A DNA stretch of 64,000 nucleotides from Bacillota bacterium (GCA_023411555.1 JAEYOQ010000006.1:13983-77982), one strand, 5' to 3'. Counted from the first letter of the stretch, positions 25,319-34,461 are shown. The notes: generated by a model from the letters alone, not told the origin. Numbers and translations: made by a program.

Positions 25319-26563
25319 CTATGTATTTTTACCATGTTTCGCATTTATTACAATAAACACCTCAAAAGTCCCGCCTGTACTCTGAATCTCTATCGTCCCG
25401 CCGTGTCGCTTCACGACATCCTCGATTGACTTAAGGCCCAATCCATGGTTGATTTTATCCATCTTAGTAGTTTCAAGAGAGCTGGATATGTTTTTATCAC
25501 AGGAATTTTTTATATTAACAATAAACAATCCTTTGTTACAGCTTACTTTTAGGGTGATTTCTCGATAATCGCTGATTTTTCTTGAGCCTTCAATAGCGTT
25601 ATCTAGAAGATTACCAAGAAGGGCGCATTTGTCGGTGTCAGAAAGAGGTATATTCTCTTCAAGAGAAATCTCATAATCAAAATTGATACTTTCGTTGTCC
25701 ATAATTTCTGACTTTGAAGATAGAACTGCATTCAAGACCGAGTCACGACAGAATACCAGTGGCTTTACCATAGCCTTATCACTAAGAAGGTTATTTACAT
25801 AGCCACTCACTTCCTCAGGAGGAAGATTGGAGATAACCTGCAGATGATTTGCCAAGTCGTGGCGAAGCTTTCGGATTTGGAACATCTGGCTGTCTAAGTT
25901 TTGATAGTAGGCCTTGTTTGCCTCCAGAATCAACTTGCTTTCTTCTATTTTGGAAGCCTTGTAAAGTGCATTTACTGCAAAAAGAAGTCCTATCACAGAA
26001 AGAATTACGATGATTAGGATGTAGACTATAGTTGAATTCGTAGAAGGACCTCTCCACTCACCCATATCAGGGACAAGTATTATGGAGAGCAAGGTTAGGA
26101 AAGGAGTACACCCTAAGAGAAGCAGTATGTTCCAGTATCTGCCTGGTAATTCAAAAGTGTTCTCAATAGACATCCTATTTACAGCGATCCATAAAAGGGG
26201 CCAGAATAAAAGCTTCGCAACTGAGATCGGCATGTCTGACAAATCATTATCGTAGGTTCGTATGAATGAATCAGCAAGACAGCTTAAGGCAAAGGGAGCA
26301 TTTGAGATCATTACTGCGAGAGTGATTTTCTTTTTAAAAGACCCTTCGCAGGCCCAGATAAGGACGAGGACGAAAAAGATAAAGGTTGGAGGCATGTTTC
26401 CCCAGTCACCGATATAAATAATCATTCCTATTAGTAAAAAGCACGCTAGAAATAGTACTTTTTGCTTAATCTTCTTATCTGATACTACCATGAATGATGT
26501 AATGATATGATAGCAGAAGAAGGCGCCAATCAGGGAAGCTATATTACTATAAATAACGCTCAT
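25319..26563 (-). CDS. GHKL sensor histidine kinase (AgrC/LytTR-partner type)
   Basis: A 414-residue membrane kinase. About six hydrophobic segments fill residues 1-200 and form the sensor, with no large extracellular domain. A coiled linker (about 201-228) leads to the phosphoacceptor H235 in RKLRHDLANHLQ. The ATP-binding domain has NLLDNAIEGS (N box) and GLGLKSIEDVVKRHGG. This is the family that pairs with LytTR regulators and often senses peptides. It starts 3 bases after the regulator's stop. The adjacent BceAB-like transporter suggests antimicrobial peptide sensing. Confidence 0.88.
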   Translation of the reverse strand: MSVIYSNIASLIGAFFCYHIITSFMVVSDKKIKQKVLFLACFLLIGMIIYIGDWGNMPPTFIFFVLVLIWACEGSFKKKITLAVMISNAPFALSCLADSFIRTYDNDLSDMPISVAKLLFWPLLWIAVNRMSIENTFELPGRYWNILLLLGCTPFLTLLSIILVPDMGEWRGPSTNSTIVYILIIVILSVIGLLFAVNALYKASKIEESKLILEANKAYYQNLDSQMFQIRKLRHDLANHLQVISNLPPEEVSGYVNNLLSDKAMVKPLVFCRDSVLNAVLSSKSEIMDNESINFDYEISLEENIPLSDTDKCALLGNLLDNAIEGSRKISDYREITLKVSCNKGLFIVNIKNSCDKNISSSLETTKMDKINHGLGLKSIEDVVKRHGGTIEIQSTGGTFEVFIVINAKHGKNT

Positions 26564-26566
26564 GTT

Positions 26567-27280
26567 TTACTCCTTAAGTAGATTTCTTGCCAGGGATTGT
26601 ACCGCGCTCTTTTTGTGAGAACGGCTAAAGGCGAACTCTTTTGAATGGATCGTGAGGGAGCTTGTCCCGATATAGTCCACGTGTCTGCTGTTAACTAGGT
26701 ATCTGTTATGGATTCTTACAAATGAGTCGTCCTTAATTTCGCTTTCAATCGCATCGAGCTTTGCGTATATAAGGTAGTCCTGTGATTTTGTCACTACATG
26801 GAGCTGCCTTTTATCACTTTCAAAATAGAGAATGTCTTTCTTAGGAATACGATATGTACCATCAATATTTTTAAAGGTAAAGGACTCGCTACTGTCGTTC
26901 TCACTAAGTTTTTTTCTCACTCTGTTGATCAGTGAGGAAAGCTGTGTAAGAGTGATAGGCTTAATGAAGTAGCCAATTGCCTCTACCTCATAGCCTTCAT
27001 AGACGTACTCGGTGTAACCTGTGACAAAAGCAAAGTATATGTTTTTATCCATTTCTCGAATGATACGGGCAGTTTCCATTCCATTTTGATAGCGCATATC
27101 TATGTCCAGGAATAGAAGGTCAATCTCTCCGGGATGTTTCCGAATCCATTCAGAAGCAACCTTTCCATCAGAAAACTCATACACGACTTCTTCCGTTTTT
27201 TCATCCAGTATCTTTTCTAGCTGAAAGCGAAGGGAATCTCTTACATCGCTTTCGTCATCGCATATTCCAATACGAAGCAT
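26567..27280 (-). CDS. LytTR-family response regulator
   Basis: A 237-residue regulator. The receiver has D8-D9 in ICDDE, phosphoacceptor D59 in LLFLDIDM, and K107 in FIKPI. The C-terminal LytTR DNA-binding domain (about 135-237) reads DILYFESDKRQLHV and SFVRIHNRYLVNSRHV. The second ATG (27280) is preferred because GGAGG lies between it and the first ATG at 27292. It is divergent from the ABC operon; the direct repeats at 27361-27395 are the expected target. The kinase gene follows at once. Confidence 0.9.
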   Translation of the reverse strand: MLRIGICDDESDVRDSLRFQLEKILDEKTEEVVYEFSDGKVASEWIRKHPGEIDLLFLDIDMRYQNGMETARIIREMDKNIYFAFVTGYTEYVYEGYEVEAIGYFIKPITLTQLSSLINRVRKKLSENDSSESFTFKNIDGTYRIPKKDILYFESDKRQLHVVTKSQDYLIYAKLDAIESEIKDDSFVRIHNRYLVNSRHVDYIGTSSLTIHSKEFAFSRSHKKSAVQSLARNLLKE

Positions 27281-27360
27281 ATTATCCTCCATATTATGTT
27301 CTATAGATTAATATTACCATAGGAAGATGTCTCATAAAAGCTTAATTTTACGCACGGCTA

Positions 27361-27395
27361 CCAAAAGTTACATAGCGCCATTCCAAAAATTACAT
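27361..27395 (+). promoter_or_regulatory. LytTR-type direct-repeat binding site
   Basis: CCAAAAGTTACAT (27361-27373) and CCAAAAATTACAT (27383-27395) are direct repeats 22 bp apart, two helical turns. LytTR domains bind pairs of such repeats on one face of DNA upstream of the promoter. The site lies between the regulator gene and the bceAB-like operon, about 90 bases before the latter. Confidence 0.75.
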
Positions 27396-27487
27396 GCCCG
27401 AATCCGTAAATCATGAAATGTGATATGGTAGCTTTAGGTAAATATGAAATAGCCTAAGAAGACTTTAGCTAAGAAGGGATGATGAAT

Positions 27488-28231
27488 ATGCTACGTGTTA
27501 ACTCATTAGTAAAAAGCTATAAAATCGGAAAAACCGACTATGAAGTCCTGAAGGGGATATCCTTCCATGTCAATAAAGGTGAATTCGTATCGATAATGGG
27601 ACCTTCAGGTTCAGGAAAAAGCACTCTTTTAAACTGTATCTCCTGTTATATCGGGTATGAAGCAGGTAAAATCACACTGGGTGGCAGGGAGCTTAGCTCT
27701 TTGCCCGAAGAAAGTCTTGCAAAGGTACGTAATAAGGATATGGGCTTTGTATTTCAGGATTTCATGCTTCTGGACGGTCTTACAGTCGGTGACAATATTA
27801 TTTTGCCAAGAGTAATCAGTGAAGATCCAGCCTTGCTGATAGGAGCGAAAGAAAAGGTAAGGAGCTTATGTGAAACCTTTGGTATCGGCCATATTATCTC
27901 AAAGTATCCGGCTGAAATCTCCGGTGGTGAAAAACAACGTACTGCTGTTGCCAGAGCACTTATGAATGACCCACTTATCCTACTGGCCGACGAGCCCACC
28001 GGTAACCTTGACTCAAAGTCCAGTAAAAATATCATCGACGCCTTTCTTCTAGCGAAAGAAAAGCTGAACACCACTATCTTCATGGTAACCCATGATAGCT
28101 TTGCAGCTTCCTTTAGCGACAGGGTAATTCTCTTAAAAGATGGAACGGTGTTCAGTGAAATCAAGAATCCCGGTAACCGTACCGATTTCCAGGATACATT
28201 ACTCGAAGGCATTCGCCAAATGAACAAGTAA
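27488..28231 (+). CDS. BceA-like ABC transporter ATP-binding protein
   Basis: A 247-residue ATPase of the MacB/BceA group. Walker A GPSGSGKST, signature ISGGEKQRTAVARAL, Walker B ILLADEPTGNLDSK and the H-loop MVTHDSFAASF are all present. It pairs with the FtsX-type permease that follows 15 bases later. Such pairs remove or sense bacitracin- or lantibiotic-like peptides. ATG 27488 is chosen since AAGAAGGG (27471-27478) is well spaced from it and too near the in-frame ATG codons at 27479 and 27482. Likely activated by the LytTR regulator. Confidence 0.9.
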   Translation: MLRVNSLVKSYKIGKTDYEVLKGISFHVNKGEFVSIMGPSGSGKSTLLNCISCYIGYEAGKITLGGRELSSLPEESLAKVRNKDMGFVFQDFMLLDGLTVGDNIILPRVISEDPALLIGAKEKVRSLCETFGIGHIISKYPAEISGGEKQRTAVARALMNDPLILLADEPTGNLDSKSSKNIIDAFLLAKEKLNTTIFMVTHDSFAASFSDRVILLKDGTVFSEIKNPGNRTDFQDTLLEGIRQMNK

Positions 28232-28246
28232 AGAAGGTGATTAAGG

Positions 28247-30325
28247 ATGGATGAAATTTTAAAAAAAATTCGTAAAAACAATAAGGCGGGTTATATCCTA
28301 TATCTCGCCTGCAATACTTTCGCTGTTACTATCATCTCTGCATACTCACTTCTTTTGTTCTCACCTACCGTACTGAATGTTTTACCGGTAGGAGGTGACA
28401 GCCGAAAGCAGGCTTTCGGTATATTCGCAGCAGTATGTATCGGGTGCGTGGCATTCACTTTTTACTCAAGCCTTATCTTCTTTAAGAAGAAGAAGGGAGA
28501 GCTAGGAATTATGATGGCACTTGGTGGAAATCGAAAGAAGCTTTACGGCGCTATAGCGAAAGAGACAGGTATCATGGGATTTTTCTCTCTTGTAGTAGGG
28601 ATGTTACTTGCGTTTCCCATTAATAAGGGAATATGGGGTATTATGCGTCTGTTCGTAACTACGGAAGAGATGATTCTAAACTTTGACTTATCAGCATTAG
28701 GAATTTCCATAGCAATGGGCATTATCATTCTCCTATCCTCCATGATTACTCTTAAGAGAATCGTATCTTCAATGGAGCTTATGGATGTTATCAATGCAGA
28801 ACACAAGAACGAAATGGTTAAGAAGCTTCCCAGACATATTGGCTTGTTGGGAATTATACTTACTGCCGTCGGTGGAGCCTTCAGTTATTACTCAAGCAGA
28901 ATCTATATGAACCTTTTTCAGGCATATCCCCCGGGAATACTGAACCTTATTTATATAATACCGCTTGCAGGTATTTACATGATTATGCTTCATGCTGTTG
29001 TGAACGGGTTTGGTTCAAAGAAAAAATTCTATAAAAATATGGTTTCCCGCTCTATGATGAAGTTTCAGGGAAAGCAGACAGTAAACTGCATGCTGATCAT
29101 TACACTTCTCCTTGGAGGTGGATGCTTTGCTGCATTTTACACACCCTTAATGATGACAGGCTTTGGTACTAGCTATAACGCGAAAACTTGGAATTACCAG
29201 TATTTAACTCCTGAAGGAGTCAAAGGCCCTACCGGAAGAGAGATGAAGGAACTTGCAGATAAATATGGTGTTATCATCGAAAAAACTTATGAGCTTCCGG
29301 TCGTCAAATTGGCAGGGGATGGCATGCAGTACCATGAAGAAGGGAAAAAATTCTATTATGAGTATGAAAGAAGAGTATTTACTGCTTATATTATATCTGA
29401 AAGTGACTATGAAAGAATATCCGGTGAGGAAGTAGTACTCGAAAGTGGAAAGTACTACGCAGTAGCGGATCAGGAAGAAACGGTCAGATACAGTGATGAA
29501 ATCACAGTATTCACCAATATGACCACCCGCGAAGAAATAGAGGTGAGCTTTGGCGGATGCTTACACTGCGAGGATCTTGTCATGGAGAGGGAGTGTATCT
29601 ATGTAGTACCTGACATGGATTTTAAGATATTAAGTGAAGGGCTCTCTTCGGAGTGGATTGAAACCTTACATTACATGAATGTTCAAAATGATTCCTTCCA
29701 GTTTGCAGAAGAATTGTACGAAAGGTTTTATTTGAGCTTTGGTAAGGAGTACTTAATTAGCTCCGCATATGACAAAGTGGAAGCCATCTCTTACTATGAG
29801 AAGGGTGAGGAGTATTGGTGCGATAATCCGGAATACAATGATCTATCAAATCTTACCAGCAATAACAATGAGTTTCAGCGTGAGTGGAAGTACTTCCCTA
29901 GCTTTAAGATTATGATTATCAAAAATATGATTCGTAACTATGCAGTCTTTTTCATGCTATTCATTTACGTAGCAATTGTAGTTTTAATATCAGCGTGGTT
30001 GGTTGCATACACCCGTTGCCTTACCATAGGTATGAGAAATCAATACGTATTCAGAGACCTTGAGAAGCTGGGTGCTTCAAAAGCATTTCGTTTGAAGGAA
30101 CTGAAGAGACAGTTAACATCTGTTTTCGTCACACCTTCCGTAGTAGGGATGACGATTATCTACATGTTTTTTACATTGATCCTTTATGGAAATGACGGTG
30201 GACGCTACACAAGGGCTGAGCTGATTGGTTTGATAATATGCCTAGGTATTGAGATTGTCATTGCTACCATTACCTATATTATCTATCGATTTACGGTTCG
30301 TGAGCTTAAAGCGAAGCTATTATGA
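28247..30325 (+). CDS. BceB-like FtsX-domain ABC permease
   Basis: A 692-residue permease with about ten hydrophobic segments: one near 15-40, three between 55 and 170, two near 200-250, one near 285-305, then a large hydrophilic extracellular region (about 310-560), and three or four at the end (about 568-685). This matches the BceB layout, where the big loop between TM7 and TM8 binds the peptide. KKGELGIMMALGGNRKKLYG is the FtsX coupling region. It is encoded directly after its ATPase. Confidence 0.88.
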   Translation: MDEILKKIRKNNKAGYILYLACNTFAVTIISAYSLLLFSPTVLNVLPVGGDSRKQAFGIFAAVCIGCVAFTFYSSLIFFKKKKGELGIMMALGGNRKKLYGAIAKETGIMGFFSLVVGMLLAFPINKGIWGIMRLFVTTEEMILNFDLSALGISIAMGIIILLSSMITLKRIVSSMELMDVINAEHKNEMVKKLPRHIGLLGIILTAVGGAFSYYSSRIYMNLFQAYPPGILNLIYIIPLAGIYMIMLHAVVNGFGSKKKFYKNMVSRSMMKFQGKQTVNCMLIITLLLGGGCFAAFYTPLMMTGFGTSYNAKTWNYQYLTPEGVKGPTGREMKELADKYGVIIEKTYELPVVKLAGDGMQYHEEGKKFYYEYERRVFTAYIISESDYERISGEEVVLESGKYYAVADQEETVRYSDEITVFTNMTTREEIEVSFGGCLHCEDLVMERECIYVVPDMDFKILSEGLSSEWIETLHYMNVQNDSFQFAEELYERFYLSFGKEYLISSAYDKVEAISYYEKGEEYWCDNPEYNDLSNLTSNNNEFQREWKYFPSFKIMIIKNMIRNYAVFFMLFIYVAIVVLISAWLVAYTRCLTIGMRNQYVFRDLEKLGASKAFRLKELKRQLTSVFVTPSVVGMTIIYMFFTLILYGNDGGRYTRAELIGLIICLGIEIVIATITYIIYRFTVRELKAKLL

Positions 30326-30370
30326 CAGGTATTATTGATATACGATCCGATAGTAAATAAAATATGATTT

Positions 30371-30444
30371 ATAAAAAAATGGAGTCTGCAATCGATGGAT
30401 ATATGATTAGTTTCACCAATCTATTCATCAATTGCAGGCTCCAT
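30371..30444 (-). terminator. Terminator of the repeat-protein gene, overlapping its coding end
   Basis: Arms 30379-30397 and 30426-30444 pair over 19 positions with two G-U wobbles. Read on the minus strand the hairpin is followed by a T run (30373-30379 complement). The 5' arm includes the last codons and ends just before the stop region (30421-30423), so termination and the end of the protein are encoded by the same bases. Confidence 0.8.
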
Positions 30445-31332
30445 ATCGGATGAAGGTTCATACCAGACGTTATAAATATTATCCTCGTATTTCTCGATTG
30501 CTCTCATCATTGAGAAGTTGTAGACAGCAGGATCTCTATCACTGATCGATGACTTAAAGCGGTCAGGTTCTACGTCAATGTCAGAAGACTCGAAGTAATC
30601 AAGCTCTACGTCACTGTCAGATGATTCGAAGCAATCAAGCTCTACGTCACTGTCAGAAGATTCGAGGCAATCAAGTTCTTCGTCACTATCAAAAGACGCG
30701 ATGCTGTCAATGTCCTCGTCACTGTAATATGGGTCAAGGCTGCTAATATCCTTGTCACTGTTAGAAGACTCAAGGCTGTCAATAGTTACGTCACTATTAT
30801 ATGATTGAGAGCTGTTAACGTCCATGTCATTATTAGACGGCTCGTAGCGATTGGCGTCCTCGACACTATCAGTATCCCTCTCAATGGTTAGTTCTTCGGC
30901 CACGAGAGTAGCAGATATTATGCTGTTATCCATCTCTGGATTACTGTTATCCTCTAGCTTTAAGGGGATCTTTCCGATTAAAACCTTGTTATTTCCGATA
31001 CGTATCTTATATTCCAGCTCACTGCCCTTTAGAAGGTCCGGTATACCTTCATCATCAGGTTCGATTACTTTTACATCTTCCTTGTTGGCTTTGCTACCTA
31101 CATGACCCTTTCGCCTTCTCGAGCTGCGCCCCTTCATTAATTTTTCCCGTAGAAAGTAACCGCTGGTGGATAGATACTCCGCCAGAAAATCAGTAAAATC
31201 TATATCAAGAACGTCATCTGTAGCTAGCTTCCCATCGGAAGCAACATTTTTATCAAAATGAGTTCCAGTGCTTTGTATTACGATACCATTATGATCTGTG
31301 ATTTTTATATCAAACTCAATATGTATGACCAT
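30421..31332 (-). CDS. Hypothetical protein with nine Asp/Ser-rich 12-residue repeats
   Basis: A 303-residue protein. The N-terminal 150 residues look like a beta-rich globular domain (IEFDIKITDHNGIVIQ...) followed by a basic patch, RSSRRRKGH. Residues about 160-268 are nine 12-residue units of the form D-x-x-E-S-S-D-S-D-V-E-L, for example DCLESSDSDVEL then DCFESSDSDVEL. The tail is 35 residues long. There is no signal peptide or wall anchor. Acidic repeats of this kind often bind calcium or are phosphorylated, but nothing specific is shown. It stands alone between convergent genes. Confidence 0.65.
   Translation of the reverse strand: MVIHIEFDIKITDHNGIVIQSTGTHFDKNVASDGKLATDDVLDIDFTDFLAEYLSTSGYFLREKLMKGRSSRRRKGHVGSKANKEDVKVIEPDDEGIPDLLKGSELEYKIRIGNNKVLIGKIPLKLEDNSNPEMDNSIISATLVAEELTIERDTDSVEDANRYEPSNNDMDVNSSQSYNSDVTIDSLESSNSDKDISSLDPYYSDEDIDSIASFDSDEELDCLESSDSDVELDCFESSDSDVELDYFESSDIDVEPDRFKSSISDRDPAVYNFSMMRAIEKYEDNIYNVWYEPSSDMEPAIDE
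30529..30852 (-). repeat. 36-bp tandem repeat array (9 units) inside the coding region
   Basis: Nine in-frame 36-bp units encode the 12-residue repeats. The two units near 30600-30670 are almost identical (TCTACGTCACTGTCAGA recurs), while the outer units have diverged. The array is a likely site of slippage, and length variation between strains is expected. Confidence 0.8.
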
Positions 31333-31405
31333 CTGTCCACCCGCTTATCAAAGAATAGCTATAGTCATAATATCGGCTAAAAAACTGGAAAAGAATACCC
31401 CGGTT

Positions 31406-32377
31406 CTAGATATTAATGCTTTTTATTCCTTTCATGGTAGAGATCATTTCTTCTTCGAATCCCTTCCAGACACGATAGTCGCCCTTGTGTTTGCGGTATT
31501 GAGCGGGAGAGCATCCTTGGAGCTTGAGAAAGGTATAGGAAAAATGTTGACGGTTGTTAAAGCCTACACTAACTGCTATATCTGTGATTGGAAGACTACT
31601 GGTTTCAAGAAGAAGCTTGGCTTTCTCGATTCGAAGCTCTGTAATTTTATCAACCAGTGTCTTACCGGTTTGATCTTTAAATAATCGTTGCAAATAAGCG
31701 GGCGATATGCCTACTTCCTCAGCGATATCCTTTATCTTGAGCTCCTGGTCAAAATAGGTGGACAAAAAGGTAAGCGTCTTTCGTACATATTTACTGCCAC
31801 TCTCTACATCATATTTCTTCGTTCTTTGTCTTCCAAGTTCGATGATTAGCTGGGCAAGAATAAGATTTTGCATAATTTTATGCTCAGCATCATCGGTAGT
31901 ATTCTGTAGTTGCTTATGTAGCTCCGAGATTATTGTATGAAGATTACCTGAATTATCATATCCTCGGAAGGCACCTATCGGAAGATTCATAAAATCTTGG
32001 AGAGATCTTGATTGCTCAAGGAGCTGTGCAAGGCATATCCCATTATCTCCCTTTTGTATTGATATCTCCAGATTTAGAATACGGCATTTAGAACCTCTGG
32101 CTATATCAAGTTGATGTTTTGTATTACAATCGATCAATACATAATCGCCTTCTTTTAAGATCCATTCTTCCGGTCTGCTTTCCTTTATCCAACAGAGTAT
32201 TTTACAGCTTCCACTGGCGACATACATGAGCTCAAATTCTATATGACTATGGGATTCCATTTCAAAGAAATCATAATTCATAGCATAATACCTTTTTACC
32301 TCGAACCATGCTGATAGGGTTCCCTTATCATAAAGACTTTTGTCTTTGCTTTGCAATTGCTCTTTAAGGTTGATCAT
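31406..32377 (-). CDS. AraC-family transcriptional regulator with cupin N-terminus
   Basis: A 323-residue regulator. The N-terminal part is a cupin-like sensor (SHSHIEFELMYVASGSCKIL, then EGDYVLIDCNTKH). The C-terminal pair of helix-turn-helix motifs lies in KIKDIAEEVGISPAYLQRLF and ITDIAVSVGFNNRQHFSYTF. ATG 32377 is preferred because GGAGG sits between it and the earlier in-frame ATG. It is divergent from the remnant GH4 copy at 32434, so it probably once controlled (and may still control) the GH4 gene now at 38258. Confidence 0.9.
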   Translation of the reverse strand: MINLKEQLQSKDKSLYDKGTLSAWFEVKRYYAMNYDFFEMESHSHIEFELMYVASGSCKILCWIKESRPEEWILKEGDYVLIDCNTKHQLDIARGSKCRILNLEISIQKGDNGICLAQLLEQSRSLQDFMNLPIGAFRGYDNSGNLHTIISELHKQLQNTTDDAEHKIMQNLILAQLIIELGRQRTKKYDVESGSKYVRKTLTFLSTYFDQELKIKDIAEEVGISPAYLQRLFKDQTGKTLVDKITELRIEKAKLLLETSSLPITDIAVSVGFNNRQHFSYTFLKLQGCSPAQYRKHKGDYRVWKGFEEEMISTMKGIKSINI

Positions 32378-32433
32378 ATTTTCCTCCATTTCACCGCTCG
32401 AATTCCGATAATCTGTCCTAAGTAAGCTTTTCT

Positions 32434-32697
32434 ACTCGAATTTTGATACCATGTAGGTCAAATACTGATTAGCTTATATACAGGTCATGTCCTTAATAAG
32501 TAATACAGTATCATAATATCTTACATAATAATAGATTATATAGGGTTATTAACCAATCTAAAAGAACCTTTATCGGAGCTGGAAAAGCAGACAACACAAA
32601 TTTTGATATGATAACTGCTTTATATCAGAGAGATTTTGAGGAGAATAGGACTAATATAAGAATCAATACTGTAAAGAGTAAAATCAAGCGGGGATAA
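32434..32697 (+). pseudogene. Decayed copy of the GH4 promoter and 5' coding region
   Basis: 32434-32545 matches the upstream region of the intact GH4 gene (about 38055-38160), including GATACCA, TACTGATTAG and the run TATCATAATATCTTACAT. 32560-32670 then matches two parts of its coding sequence: CTTTATCGGAGC (start of the Rossmann domain) and, after loss of about 85 bp, ATATCAGAGAGATTTTGAGGAGAA, corresponding to residues 42-66. It ends at a TAA near 32697. No functional product is possible. Confidence 0.88.
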
Positions 32698-32719
32698 GTG
32701 CCAAGCACCTTTCCCCGCT
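32687..32719 (-). terminator. Terminator of the PHP/permease operon
   Basis: AGCGGGGA (32687-32694) pairs with TCCCCGCT (32712-32719); on the minus strand it is followed by TGATTTTAC. It lies just downstream of the PHP gene. Confidence 0.7.
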
Positions 32720-32751
32720 AAAGCTTTTCATCTTTATGGTATGGTAAAGAA

Positions 32752-33552
32752 TTATTTAAAAATTAGTTTTCCGTTTTCTACGATAGGGGTAACTATTTGG
32801 AAGTGTTTACCCGTCTCTGCCTCGATACTATTTACAAGGTCAACTCCCAGGTCAAAGTTTGCTGTAATTTTATCTGGGTAATGTGCATCTGAGTCCATGA
32901 TAAGTTTAACACCTGCCTCGCAGGCCATTGTCCAGAACTCTCTGTTAGGATATCCGGCTTTTTTGTCGTATCCACTCGTATTAAGCTCAAGTACCTGCCC
33001 TGTCTTTATTGCCGCATTGATAATTTCGCGGGCGCAGGCTTCAGTGTCTTTGTTCCATCCTACTACATGGTCCATATACAAATCAGGGTGAGCAAGTATG
33101 TCGTATTTTTTCGACTCCATTGCGAACACTGCCTCATCTGCGTATGATCTAAGATCCATAGCAGTCATATTTCGTTCATAAATCGTATGTTTTCCCTCAT
33201 CATCTATGAAGCCGTGGGGACTTCCCACCAGATAATCAAGGCTATATTGTTCCTTGAGCTCATCATAGAAGGAATAGAATTCCTGGAAGAGCTCACACTC
33301 AATACCCGCAAGTACCGTAACGTCATCAAACATGTGCTTCGCTTCGTTAATGGCCTTCACATAGCCCGGAAACTCATCGAGACTCATACGGATGGGTTTC
33401 CACCAATCAGTTGGAAGCGGGCAGTGGTCTGATATGCCCACCAGGGTAAGACCCGCCTTACGAGCACGGTATACATATGCATCCACATCGCCAAATGCAT
33501 GCCTGCATCTGTATGTATGTGTATGAAGGTTGTAGGTGTACTTTTTCTCCAT
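32752..33552 (-). CDS. PHP-domain phosphatase, histidinol-phosphatase-like
   Basis: A 266-residue metal-dependent phosphoesterase. Metal-binding motifs: NLHTHTYRCRHA (HxH and downstream His), GISDHCPLP, GIECELF, ILAHPDLY and MDSDAHYP. The layout is close to histidinol phosphatase (HisK/HisJ type), but no his genes are nearby. It is the last gene of the sugar-transport operon, 13 bases after the second permease, so it more likely acts on a sugar phosphate. That role is inference. Confidence 0.85.
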   Translation of the reverse strand: MEKKYTYNLHTHTYRCRHAFGDVDAYVYRARKAGLTLVGISDHCPLPTDWWKPIRMSLDEFPGYVKAINEAKHMFDDVTVLAGIECELFQEFYSFYDELKEQYSLDYLVGSPHGFIDDEGKHTIYERNMTAMDLRSYADEAVFAMESKKYDILAHPDLYMDHVVGWNKDTEACAREIINAAIKTGQVLELNTSGYDKKAGYPNREFWTMACEAGVKLIMDSDAHYPDKITANFDLGVDLVNSIEAETGKHFQIVTPIVENGKLIFK

Positions 33553-33565
33553 AATATTACTGCTC

Positions 33566-34447
33566 CTATTCCTTAATTGAACCTACCATAACACCAGTTA
33601 CGAAATATTTCTGTGCGAATGGATAAATAACCATCATAGGAATAATAGATACCATAATTACTGCGTACTTTACGAGCATTCTCATCATGTTCAGCTGATC
33701 GGGCTCATTACCATCGGCAAGTGCCTGTGTACTGTTCTGAAGTACGATCTCACGAAGAAGAATCTGTAAAGGGAACAAAGATCTGTTCTTAACGTAAATT
33801 GCTGTATGGAACCATGAATTCCAGTGCTGGATAACATAGAACAAAGTAACAACCGCAAGTATACTCTTTGACACAGGAATCACTACTTTAAAGAGTACCT
33901 GGAAATGTCCTGCTCCGTCAATTTCGGCGGCTTCCACAAGGCCAGCGGGTATAGACTTGAAGCTTGTTCTCATTATCATAATGTTAAATACTGACAAGCA
34001 ATTAGGTAAAATGATTGCCCAAACTGTGTCAAGCATTCCGAGCTTGCTGACTACAAGGTAGGTAGGGATGAGTCCGCCGCCGAAAAGCATGGTAAATGAA
34101 ACTAAAAAGGTAATTACTTTGCTGCCCGGAACATCTCTTCTTGAGAAGAAGTATGCGCAAAAGATATTAAGTATCATACCGATTCCCGTTCCGGATACTA
34201 CATAGATCAAAGTGTTGAGGTAACCTCTTACGAGAGAGGAATTCTTAAACACAAGTCTGTAGCCTTCGAGAGTGGTTTCACCCAGGGGCCATAGGACAAG
34301 GCCTTTGTAAGCCGTAAGAAGCTTCGGGTCACTGACAGATGAAAACAAAACATGGATAATAGGTAAAATGCAAGCCAAGGCAAAAAGCAAAAGAATCAAG
34401 CAAATAATATAATGAATTATTGTTTCGATACTAAATTTCTTTTTCAT
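33566..34447 (-). CDS. Carbohydrate ABC transporter permease (LplC/YtcP-like)
   Basis: A 293-residue CUT1-type permease with six hydrophobic segments. The EAA loop is VEAAEIDGAGHFQVLFKVVIPVSKSIL, and the C-terminus ends in KYFVTGVMVGSIKE, the usual tail of this group (FVKGVMIGAVKG-like). ATG 34447 is preferred because AAGGAGGAG lies before it; the earlier in-frame start at 34468 overlaps the previous gene. Together with LplB-like it forms the channel for oligosaccharide uptake. Confidence 0.92.
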   Translation of the reverse strand: MKKKFSIETIIHYIICLILLLFALACILPIIHVLFSSVSDPKLLTAYKGLVLWPLGETTLEGYRLVFKNSSLVRGYLNTLIYVVSGTGIGMILNIFCAYFFSRRDVPGSKVITFLVSFTMLFGGGLIPTYLVVSKLGMLDTVWAIILPNCLSVFNIMIMRTSFKSIPAGLVEAAEIDGAGHFQVLFKVVIPVSKSILAVVTLFYVIQHWNSWFHTAIYVKNRSLFPLQILLREIVLQNSTQALADGNEPDQLNMMRMLVKYAVIMVSIIPMMVIYPFAQKYFVTGVMVGSIKE

Positions 34448-34461
34448 ATCCAGTCTCCTCC

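Noticed and set aside
27754..28281. 175-residue antisense frame opposite the BceA-like gene
   Set aside because: It covers Walker and signature motif coding of the plus-strand ATPase and has no motif of its own.
30529..30852. Regular 36-bp repeats that could suggest a CRISPR array
   Set aside because: The units are contiguous without spacers, lie in one open reading frame and encode a 12-residue peptide repeat.
31298..31684. 128-residue plus-strand frame opposite the AraC gene end
   Set aside because: Antisense of the AraC helix-turn-helix region; no supporting start signal.
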